From NCBI GenBank assembly GCA_031411995.1, contig JANOCD010000048.1, forward strand, positions 1 through 64,000: DNA of 64,000 nucleotides, read 5' to 3'. The notes under the pieces are model-generated. The model was not told the origin of the DNA, ran no database searches, and was given only the letters and a program-made list of their open reading frames with translations. The DNA comes from Rudanella sp031411995 (GTDB lineage: Bacteria; Bacteroidota; Bacteroidia; Cytophagales; Spirosomataceae). The translations under genes and the position numbers were made by a program. Positions 1 to 10,700 of the stretch are shown here, one piece after another (positions within the stretch are counted from its first letter, which is position 1; each line of letters opens with the position of its first letter).

Positions 1-1665
1 CGTGGTCAACGAGACCGGACACGCAAACGTACCCGATGTGGCCGTTGTGCTACACAAGGTTGCGCCCGTTGGGTCAGTGATCGTAATCACGCTGCCCATC
101 GAGGCCGTGCCCGATACGAGCTGCGTCAGCGGAGCCGGAACCGGCGAAGCCACCGTTAAGCTCGGCGGACCAGCAACCGTGAAGTTGGCTACGGCTGGGC
201 TTGATACCCCGCCCGCGTTGGTCGCCGTAGCGGTCACCGTGTTGGGACCAGCCGGGAAACTCAACGCAGACGTGGACCAGTTGCCACTCGCATCAGCGGT
301 TAAACTCGCTGGCCCACCCGTTGAACCCGGGCCACCCGACACACTCACCACCGCAAACGGCGTGGCCGTTCCCGAAATGGTGGGCGTAGTGGTAGCTGTC
401 GTGTTATTCGGACTCACAATCGCCACCGTTGGTGGGGCCACCGCCGTTAGCTGAACCGTTGCGGGCGAAGAGGTCCCCGCTGTGGTACTGGCAATGGCCG
501 TGATTGTGTTACTGCCCGGCGATAAGTTCACGGCGCAGGAATAACTCCCGCCCGCCGTGGCGGTGGTAGTGCAAAGCGTCGCGTTGGTTGCGTCGGTCAA
601 CACCACGGTGCTGCCAGGCGTGGCCGTTCCCGAAATAGGAACGTTTGTTGTCGCCACCAGTGGACCAGGATCGTTGATTGTTACTGAAGGCGGAACCGGA
701 GGAGCCACCGTAAACGTGGTCGAGGCCACGGTTGTGCCATCAGTGGCTGTTACGCTGGCCGGGCCTGTTGTAAACGTTAGGCTTGTACAACTCCAGTTAC
801 CGTTTATATCAGCCGTGGTAATGCACGGCCCACCCGTTGAGCCGGGGCCTGCCGTTACAGTTACACTTGCACCAGGAGCTGCTGTTCCCGAAATTGGCGG
901 GTTCAGACTCGCTACCGTAGAGCCGTTTGGTGGGCCGGTAATGGCTATTGGGCTGTTACAAACCTTGATATAAATTGTATTCGAGACGCTCAAACAATTG
1001 GCATCCTGCGTGGTGACATCATACAGCCGGTTGCCCGCTACCAGGGCCGTTAGAGACCCTGTGTAATGTACCGACGTGATGGCGTACTCGCCCAGTGCAA
1101 CCCCCGAAAACGAGGCCGTTGAGCTGACCTGCGTAATCAGGTTGGTGGCCATATCAACCAGCACATAAGCGGTTGATACCCCACCTGGAACACTGTTAGC
1201 CGTAAAGGTTACGCTGGCCGGAGCCGTGGCATAATCGCAGGTAGCCGGAGATGGGCATACCTTCAGCCCCAGCGTAGTGCCGTAGGTCAGGCACTGATCC
1301 GACGAGAATACGTCGGAGATCAGTTTGCCTGGCTGCGCATTGGTCAAGACACCTTTATAGTGGGCCGCCACGGCGTAGTACAGCCCCTGTGATACCCCGT
1401 TGAAAACCGGGTTGGTCACATTGGCCTGCACAATCAGCCCGGAGGCCATATTCACCAGCAAATACACCGTGGAGTAACCAGCGGGTACGTTTTGCGCGGT
1501 AAGCGAAATGTTGGCCGGTTCGCTTGTGTAGTCACAGGCGGTCGGCGAGGCAGGTAGGGTGGGCACTTGCGCCTGAGCCGTTGCCGCGAACAGCAACAAA
1601 CTCAAACACAACATAACCCATTTACTGCGACCTGCTCGGTTTATGTTTTTTAGATAACTCATCAT
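1..1665 (-). CDS. Secreted Ig-like repeat protein (partial, C-terminus off the left edge)
   Basis: Seen: an open frame of 555 codons read right to left from ATG-ATG at 1665 with no stop before position 1, so the C-terminus lies outside the window. Residues 1 to about 33 form a clear Sec signal (positive start, hydrophobic LCLSLLLFAATAQAQ). Two similar modules of about 100 residues follow, each opening with ACDY and carrying a Y-x-LV(N/D)MA motif. From about residue 235 come Ig-like repeats of the SGTA(T)PGA..VTV..GPGSTGGP type, ending NWSCTSL or NWSTSAL, Thr/Ser/Pro-rich. The same repeat type occurs near the C-terminus of the giant gene just upstream, so the two are related and may be co-transcribed across the 77-bp gap. 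Inference: cell-surface or matrix protein, possibly adhesive. The true length and any C-terminal sorting domain cannot be seen. Confidence 0.85.
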   Translation of the reverse strand, partial: MMSYLKNINRAGRSKWVMLCLSLLLFAATAQAQVPTLPASPTACDYTSEPANISLTAQNVPAGYSTVYLLVNMASGLIVQANVTNPVFNGVSQGLYYAVAAHYKGVLTNAQPGKLISDVFSSDQCLTYGTTLGLKVCPSPATCDYATAPASVTFTANSVPGGVSTAYVLVDMATNLITQVSSTASFSGVALGEYAITSVHYTGSLTALVAGNRLYDVTTQDANCLSVSNTIYIKVCNSPIAITGPPNGSTVASLNPPISGTAAPGASVTVTAGPGSTGGPCITTADINGNWSCTSLTFTTGPASVTATDGTTVASTTFTVAPPVPPSVTINDPGPLVATTNVPISGTATPGSTVVLTDATNATLCTTTATAGGSYSCAVNLSPGSNTITAIASTTAGTSSPATVQLTAVAPPTVAIVSPNNTTATTTPTISGTATPFAVVSVSGGPGSTGGPASLTADASGNWSTSALSFPAGPNTVTATATNAGGVSSPAVANFTVAGPPSLTVASPVPAPLTQLVSGTASMGSVITITDPTGATLCSTTATSGTFACPVSLTT

Positions 1666-1686
1666 CTTGATTCGTTTATTGTCAAT

Positions 1687-1733
1687 GGTCATTGGTCAAT
1701 AATCATTGTTGAGATGACTATTGACCAATGACC
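1687..1733. repeat. 15-bp perfect inverted repeat in a GGTCATT-type low-complexity spacer
   Basis: GGTCATTGGTCAATA (1687-1701) is the exact reverse complement of TATTGACCAATGACC (1719-1733), with a 17-nt loop. It fills the gap between the stop of the giant secreted-protein gene (1743) and the start of the next secreted-protein gene (1665). It could act as a weak terminator or processing hairpin, but there is no T-tract after the stem on the minus strand, and the arms themselves are heptamer-like repeats (GGTCATT, TGACCAA). Confidence 0.6.
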
Positions 1734-1742
1734 GATGGCTAT

Positions 1743-4700
1743 CTATTTAATAAGCGTAGCTGCAGTGGCTGGTGTACAGGCCGGACCGAGATTCAGCACC
1801 GAGGTGCTCACCGTCTTGGGCGTTACCGCCGTCATATCCACCGTACAGACACCAGCACCCGTTACCGTAATGGTAGTGCCCGCTGCGAAAGCAGCCCCAC
1901 TATACGACAGTGGCACGTAGAACGTTTGTGCGCCCGTTGCCGTAGCGTTAATCGTGTAGGGCGACGGACTTGCTGACAGACCCGACCCGCTCAACGTGAC
2001 TGGCAAAGGCCCAGCCGTGGTAACGTTGATGCTCAATTTCAGCACCCCATTCCCCGGTGTTCCTGCCGAAATGCCCGAAATCTGAGCCGTTGAACAGTCG
2101 AGCGTTCCCACTCCGCTGGCCGGGGCTGCAATGTTGATCGGGATAACCGAGGAAACACATTGGGGTGTTGGCGAACTGGCATCACACACCTTGATACCTA
2201 TGGCATCGGTGCCGGAGTAACCCGGCGTTGGCGTGTAACTATAAACACCCGTATTGGGGTCTATCGTAGCGGTGCCGTGTGGTGTACTAATACTGGTGCT
2301 GCTGGTTGCCGATCCCGATGTTGGGTTAAACGCACTGTAGGTTAATGGCAACGTACCTCCGCCTGGCGTGATAGCCTGGGCTGCACTCGCCGATACCGGC
2401 GTGTTTTGCGTGGTCGTGAGGGCTGCCGGGCTGGTGTTCACCGTGAGAGGAGCTGCCACCGAGAAACTTACCGTGGTTGGTGTACTGGTGCCACCCACAT
2501 TGCCCGCCGTTGCCGATACGCTATTACTGCCGCTAGGGAAACTCAAAGCCGATGTCGACCAGGCTCCCGTTGTCGGATCAGCCGGGACAACAACCGGGCC
2601 ACCTGACGAGCCAGGACCTCCGGTTACCGTGACGTTCGACCCCGGAGTAGCCGTTCCCGACAGGGTTGGGCTGCTCGTGGCCAGACTCTGACCGTTCGTA
2701 GGGCTGTCTATGGCCACCGTTGGGGGTGCCACTGCCGTCAGATTTACAGTAGCTGGGGTACTGCTGCCAGCTCCATTGCTGGCAATGGCCGTGATCGTGT
2801 TGGGGCCTGTTGGCAACGTGAGTGCCAACGTGGACCAGTTGCCCGATCCATCCGCCGTGACACTCACCGGGCCACCTGTGCTGCCCGGCCCACCACTTAC
2901 CGACACCACTGCGCCCGGTGTGGCCGTTCCCGAAATAGTCGGGTTCAGGCTCGTCTGGGTATTGTTGATCGGACTGTTGATAGTCAGGCTGGGTGGGTTG
3001 CCAATTGTCGTGCTGACCACGTTAGAGTTGACTGCATTGATGCGAAAGCCCGAACTCACGTCCGGTGTGGCCGTGGCTACGTTGCTGGCTACTTCGCCAA
3101 TTGTGTAGCTGTTGACATTGGCCTGAATGCTGAAACTCACTGAACCACCCGCTGGAACCAATAAGTCGCGCAGGGTTAGCGTCGCCGAACCGGAATAGGG
3201 CGATACTGCCGTGCTGCTGGTGTAGCCGCCCGACAAGCCAGAGAGTGAGTTGGCAACAAACGTCAGTTCGCCGGGCAATACGTCCTGGAACGTAGTCAGC
3301 ACTGCCGAAGCAGAATTACCCGACGATACCGTGAAACTATACGTCACCACCGTGTTCTGAGCCGTCGTTACTTTGTCCACCACTTTCGTGATAGCCAGTT
3401 GCGCGTCGGGGTCGTTCTCGATCAACGTCAGCGAGGTGGGCTGCATTCCCGTACCGGCCGCGCTCGGATCGTCGGAAAGGTTCGTAGCACCGGTACCGTT
3501 GGTAACCACATAGCTAGCCTGATTCGGGTATACACCCGCTACTGAGCCGCGTACCGACATATACAGGTAACTGGTGCCGGGGGTTACAGTCAGGCTCGTG
3601 ATCGTCAGCAGTTGGTTGTTTCCATAGTTATTCACCGCACCATGACCAAGCGACGTAACCAGCGTGCTGTCCACCCAGATCAGACCACCGGGCAGGGCAT
3701 CGGTAAAGTCGATGACTTTGTTGGCACAATCGGTGTTTTGAATGGTGAATTTATAATCCACTACCTCATCCGTTTTCTGTACAGTCGGCGTGGCCTGCTT
3801 ATAAATATATACGTTGTCGGCCAGTGGCGCACGGGGAACGGGTGGCTTACACGTCACCGTGACGGCCCCGATTCGCAGGTCGTTATAAACCCGGAAGTTA
3901 TAACTGTTGTCTTTGGTGTATTCTACATATACTTCTTCGACCGGAGAGTCGAAAGAAACATAGGCGTTACCCAGAATGGTCAAATCCCAGGGCAGAGTAC
4001 CCGCCGTGATGGTATTGCCCGAAATCGTGAGCGCGGTGCCAGCAAGGCCCGGATACCGATTGGTTTTGGTGATTTTGGGGAAGACCGTAGCCGCCCCGAT
4101 TTTACCATACACTTTCACAATGTCCTTGCCGCCAATGTAGCCGTCAATGTCGCGCAGCACGAAGTCAACCGTTTGGGCAGCCACCGCCGAGGTCGAAGCA
4201 ACACCGAGGGACGACTGCGCGAAGAACTTCATTTTCGTGGTAATGACGCTGGTTTCCTGCGACGCCGTGTTGTTGTCATTGCGGGGAATGAAAATGTTTC
4301 GCCCGTCGAACACCGGCCACCAATCGACGCTCGGCCGGTAGAGCAGCACGTTTGGCGAACCGTCGGTAACGGTAACACTCATCACCGGGTTAGCCAGCGT
4401 ATTGTTCAGGCCGAAATTGCTCGTGATAGTTTTGGTTTTGGTACCATACCACCAGCCATTCCAGTGGAACGTCTGGGGCGTGGGGGCTGCGCAGATATTG
4501 GCCAGGAAGGTGGTGTTACCCGCAAACCGAACGTACACCGTGCTATTGGCCGGGAAGTCATAATTCGTCGTACCGATTCCAGCCGAGAACGACATGGGTA
4601 CCGACGACAGCAAGTTGGTGAAGGCGGCATCCGTCGCTACCTGCATGTAGAGCGGGAAGTCGGGGTTGAAGCCGTTGCCCGATGCATCGAACTGCACAAA

Positions 4701-7700
4701 CGTGGCCGGTACACTGCCCGTTTCGGTAAATTTGTAGTTCAGGTTCGTAAACTTATCGCTCGCAGGTGGTTGCGGACAAGCTGTCGTCACCGATGAGAAC
4801 GAGGTCAATCCCGTCAGGCCGTTGTCGCCTGCGACCAGGAAGGCCGAGTTACCCGTCAATGAACCGGGGTTGTCGGCGTTGGTGTCCGCAACCGTGCCGG
4901 ATAGACCAATGGTCAGTTTAGCAGCCGGGTTAACGGATTTAGATTGTTTCTGAAGCAGTTGCTGGCAATCATCACGGCCAATACCCGTTACGTTGGCCGA
5001 GTAACTCGACACGTTATAGATCGTTGTGCCGTTGCCTGCCAGGTAATTGTGCTTGAGTGTCTGTCCATACTTGATGCCGAGGTACGAGTTTACCCGCTGT
5101 CTCTCTAGCGTGGTCAACTCCCGGTCATACAGAACTACTTCGCCAATATCACCCGAGAAATAGGTTAAGTTGCCAAACCCGAGGTTCGTAGCGGCTTCGT
5201 TAAAGCGAACGGTATTGGTTGCGTCATTAAACTCCTGACCACCATTATACCAGGCTGTCCACTGCCCGGCCTTAGCCCGGGTCTGATAGATACCATACTG
5301 TTCAATATTCCAGGAAGGATTGAACACCTGCCGGGTGGTTGACCCAAACGCATCAAAAATGTTCTGGTCACTCCAGGTGTAGTGCTGCCAGTGGTTATTT
5401 CCCCAGGTTGCCAGGCCATTATTTACGTTTGTCGCGCGGTTGCTTTTGAGCATGTAGAATATCTCTCCGGCTGTCCAGCTACTGGTAAAGTTTGTCCAGT
5501 CGAAGCGGTCATTGGTGCCATCGAAGCGAACGACAGGGTTGAAGTTGGCTCCTGACGCCACAAATCCGGGGTCATTCACGGTAGTTGGGTTATTACCAAC
5601 GGCCTGATCGAACCAGCTACCAACGGCGGTGCCACTTTGTACGAGACCTAAATCCGCTTTGAGCCACAACTGAAGATTAGCCGACACACAACCCGGTGCG
5701 TACTGCGTTTTGGCAAACGTGAAATACTGTCCGTCAGCCAGATTAACCTGAGCAGTCAGATTACCATTTCCGTCCGAAATCATCGCATATTCGGTAGCTC
5801 CACCATTGGTGAGCGAGGTGGGCGAATTAGCTACCAGCAGGTACGTTCCCGTGCTGCTGCCCGGAATGCTGACCGTAACGACACCCACAGTCTGGGTTTC
5901 CTGTACTTTCCAGATGCGGTTCATCAGGTACACCGGAGCGGCCACCGTGAAACTGGTTGGCGTGTAGCTCACCGCATAATCCGACGACAAGCCGTTGCTG
6001 CCCCAGACCATGTAGCTTTTGTCGGTTGTAAACACGCCCGAGTTAGTCTCGTTCGATAGCTCGACCGTACCCAGTCCAATAGCAGGCTGGAAACCACCGT
6101 TTACCGATTTTGATTGTCTCTGGCTTAGCCCCTCGAAGTTATCCTGCCCAATACCGGCAATGTCGTAGTTATAGCCTGCATTTGTTGATGGGTTCCAGAT
6201 AACCGTTCCGTCGGTAGCGACGTAGGAATAACTATTGACATTGCTACCGACGGCTGACACGTTCGTGCCTCCCTGCCCCAAGGTTGTGCCGTATTTGATA
6301 GCCAAATAGGTGTTAACCTTTGCCATTTCGGCATCGCTCAGTTCGCGGGTGTAGTTGATGACCTCGCTGATACTACCGTTCCAGAACTCGCCCCCGCTCG
6401 ACCCTACTGTGAGAGCCGCCGTAGCCGGTACTAAGTAGCTGTTACGATGATTTACGTCCGTGATTTCTTTGTACCCATCAACCCAGGCGTTCATAAAACT
6501 GGTTGACAACGTACCCGACACGTTTGACGGAGCTCCCCAAGTGAAACCAATACCAAAAACTTGAGCCTGTTGATTGGCAATCCGGGCTTTTACGGCATCG
6601 GAATGAGTGGCCTGTGAGGTTAGTCTGTTCGTCCCTCCATTGTTATAAATTGTTTCACGACCGCCACCCCACCAGGCATCGTCCGAGGAGTAAGGTCGGA
6701 AACCGGTGGCCGTAGCGAGGTCTTTGAACATATCCATCGCCGGGTTATTGCTTCCTAACCCATTCCCCAATAAAGCCCGAACGTTGCCACTCCCAAACCA
6801 GGGTGTCCCAACCGTAGCGGGATCCATATCTTTGCCAACAGCAATAAAATGGAACGAAGGCGTAAGACCCGATAGCAGGTTCTCACTCGAATTAGTCAAA
6901 TCCTGCACGGCACTCCGTTTGAAGTTCACCGATTGGTTGAAGTTCACCAAAGCCGTTGTGCTGGCTCCCAGGGTTGGCCGCTGAGCGGCCGTAACCTGCG
7001 ATACCGAGAATGGCACCGACAAAACACTGCTCGGCCAGATTGTCACCTGTTCGCCATCGTTGCCGGAAAGATCATCGGCTTTGAGCCACATTCTTAACCC
7101 AGCCAGAATACCACCCGGTGCTTTTTCTGCTGAACCGAACGTAAAAAACTGCCCATTGGTCAGATCGACCGTAGCCACTAAATTTCCATTGCCATCGGGA
7201 GTCAATTGAATCTCAGTGGTACTGGCTGGCACAAACGTAGCCGCATTGCTCACTAACAGGTAATCGGCCCCGGTAGACGATGCAGCACCGATAACGACCG
7301 TACCGACCGTACCCGTTTCCTGCACACGCCAGGTAGCGGCCATGCGGAAGAAACCGGCACCACCAGCGGGCGTAAAGCTTGTTGGGGCATATGAAGTCGA
7401 GTAACTGTATGGCTGTCCGTTGTCGCCAACAATCTCGAATGAATTATTAACCGCGAAGCTATTGGCATTAGCCGCGTTGGTGGTGGCTAATGCCGTACCC
7501 AGGCCAATGGTCAAAATCGACTTGGCATTAATCGACTTCGATTGCTTTTGGTGTAAACCCGACGCATTGTCACGGCCTATCCCCGTTATATTGGCCGAAT
7601 AGCTCGATACGTTATAAATCGTAGCACCGTCGCTGGCTAAGTAATTGTGGGTCAGCGTAGTGCCATACTTCACCGATAAATAGGTGTCGACCCGGTCTTT

Positions 7701-10700
7701 TTCCTGAGTGGTCAGATTGCGACTATATAAAAAAGCTTCGGCAATGTGGCCATTCCAGTTTTCCACCCCTTCGTAGGAACCGAGTGTAAACTGACCGTCC
7801 GCTGGGCCGCCATTCCCCACGGCAGTGGCTTCGGTCGTAGCGATGTTGTACTCTGTGCCGTTTTGCCGAAGACCACTACCCACATCAGGGCTGCCCCCGT
7901 TCCAGAAGTAGCCCAGAATAGCAGGTTTATTAAGAGTGAGCAGATTAGGATGATTAATTTGAACAGGCGCCGAACTGTTCATCCACATAATCTGCTGGTT
8001 AGCCAACGTACCCATGTGGGGGTTATCAATGCCCAAATCACCCAGGTTTTCGTAGCCACCATTCACCGCATTATTGGCTGCCCCATAGAACGTACCCGAA
8101 CTGGTTGTACTCATAAACCGGGTGAGCTTGTAAGCCAACCGGTCACCGGCTCCGTCGAATTTTACGGATGGATTAAAGTTGAACAAGGATGTAGCCCCTT
8201 GTAGCAATGGTTGGTTGGCTGCCGTTGCCTGCACCAAATTATGATTCTCCGGGCTTTGGTCTGTCCATTGACTCACAGCAGATCCACTGGTAACAACGCC
8301 ATTATCGGCTTTCACCCAAATCTGCATATCGGCCGTCACGCCACCGGGTGCAATCACGGTTGCCCCAAACGTAAAGAACTGACCATCGGTCAGATTGACC
8401 TGGGCGGTCATGTTACCATTGCCATCAGACGTTAAGGTAATTTCCGTCGTGCTGACCGGCGTAAACGTGGCACTGTTACTGACTAACAATACCTCCGCTT
8501 TGCTGCTGGCCGGCACACTAATGGTAACCGTACCGACCGTACCAGTTTCCTGCACAGTCCAGATACGCGACATCAGTTTGAAAGCCGATGGCACGGGCGA
8601 GACATAAACACTGGGTAGATAGGCGGTAGCGTAACTGGCTGCCAGACCATTGTCACCGATGATCTCAAATGAAACGTTGGATGGAAAGCTATTGCTATTC
8701 AGGATGTTAGTGGCTGCAATACCCGTACCATTACCAATCGTTACCAGCCCTTCGGTATTGATCGACTTCGATTGTTTCTGATTTAGCAGCTGCGCATCGT
8801 CGCGGCCAATACCGGTAATATTAGCGGAATAACTGGCAACGTTGTAAATGGTAGTCCCATTAGCGGCCAGATAATTATGCGTTAGTGTAGTACCGTATTT
8901 AATAGCCAGGTACGTATCTACCCGGTCTTTTTCCTGAGTGGTCAGATTGCGACTGTATAAAAAAGCTTCGGCAATGTGGCCGTTCCAGTTTTCTACCCCT
9001 TCATACGAACCCAGCGTAAACTGCCCGTCTGCCGGGCCGCCATTCCCCACGGCTGTTGCTTCGGTCGTGGCATTGTAATACTCCGTACCATTTTGCCGAA
9101 GACCACTTCCTACGTTGGGAGTACCCCCATTCCAGAAGTAACCCAGCACAGTTGGCTTGTTGGCAGTCAGCGTAGCCGGATGAATGAGTTGAACAGGTGC
9201 CGAACTGTTCATCCACATAATCTGCTGGTTAGCCAACGTACCCATGTGGGGATTGTCGATACCTAAATCGCCCAGGTTTTCGTAGCCGCCATTCACCGCA
9301 TTACTGGCCGCCCCGAAGAACGTACCCGAACTGGTGGTACTCATAAACCGGGTGAGCTTGTAAGCCAGCCGGTCACCGGCTCCGTCGAATTTTACGGACG
9401 GGTTAAAGTTGAAGAGTGTCGATGCTCCCTGTAGCAATGGTTGATTCACTGCCGTTGCCTGCACCAGATTGTGGTTTTCCAGGCTTTGGTCAGTCCATTG
9501 ACTTACAGCAGATCCGCTGGCAACAACGCCATTATCGGCTTTCACCCAAATCTGCATATCGGCCGTCACGCCACCGGGAGCAATCACGGTGGATCCAAAC
9601 GTAAAAAACTGACCATCGGTCAGGTTCACCTGGGCGGTCATGTTGCCGTTGCCATCGGAGATTAGCGTAATTTCGGTAGTGCTTACAGGTGTAAAAGTTG
9701 CGCTACCACTGACTAATAATACCTCCGCTTTGCTGCTGACCGGCACACTAACCGTGATCGTACCAACTGTGCCGGTTTCCTGCACTTTCCAAATCCGCGA
9801 CATCAGTTTGAAGGCCGATGGCACAGGCGATACATATACATTGGGCAGGTAAGCCGTGGCGTAGCTGGCAGCCAAACCGTTGTCGCCAATGATTTCAAAC
9901 GAGGCATCAGCCGAGAAGCTGTTGCTGTTCAGCGCGTTGGTCGCGGCAATGCCCGTGCCATTGCCAATCGTGACTAAGCCCGCCGAATTTACAGAGCGCG
10001 ATTGCTTCTGGTTGAGCCCCTGCACATCTTCGCGACCAATACCGGTCACGTTGGCCGAGTAACCTGCTATGTTATAAATGATTGCACCCGTTCCCGACAG
10101 ATAATTATGTTCCAGCGTCAGGCCGTGCTTAATGCCGAGGTAGGTGTTTACCCGTTGCCGTTCGGCCAATGTTAAGGCCCGCGAGAAATGAATAATCTCC
10201 TGGGTCTTGTTATTATTCATACCAAAGCTATTCCCGCCCCCTATGGTCAGATAGTTATAGGGAGTCAGGCTGGCTAATGTTGTTGCCCCTGTCCAGTTCG
10301 ATTCATTCCCGTTGTGGGTGATAATAACCGAAGTTGAAGCGGGGGTTGACGAATCAATCAGGCCGCCGTACAACATACTCTGACCAATAGTAATGGTCCG
10401 GTTCGAGTTAAATTTGTTGTAGGGGTTTGTACCGGCACTACCACTACCTCCCGAAAACGGAGCCGTAATGTAGTGCATGGCTACTTTGTCGGTTTGCGAA
10501 TCGGCGTGTCCCAGTCCCCAGTTGTGCAAGCCCGCATCCGAATTGTTTTCGTTGGTGAACCGGATAAAGTGGGTGTAGCTGCCCTTATCTACGTAGTTAT
10601 TGACGACACCAAACGTGGTGTGCGATTTTGAGTAGGCACTCCCCGTAACGAGTTGGTTCAGTCGGTCGTTTGCTGCAAAATTGATATACGGGTTGTAGTT

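Noticed and set aside
2..973. Two + strand frames of 150 and 138 codons at the left edge
   Set aside because: Val/Ala/Pro-rich mirror of the secreted repeat protein read on the minus strand, which has a signal peptide and repeat structure.
3612..4796. 394-codon + strand frame inside the giant gene
   Set aside because: Antisense shadow of a well-supported domain protein; Arg/His/Gly-rich with no recognisable motif.
7640..10100. CRISPR-like repetition
   Set aside because: The repeats are 1,230 bp long, in frame, and encode protein modules; no short direct repeats with spacers exist.
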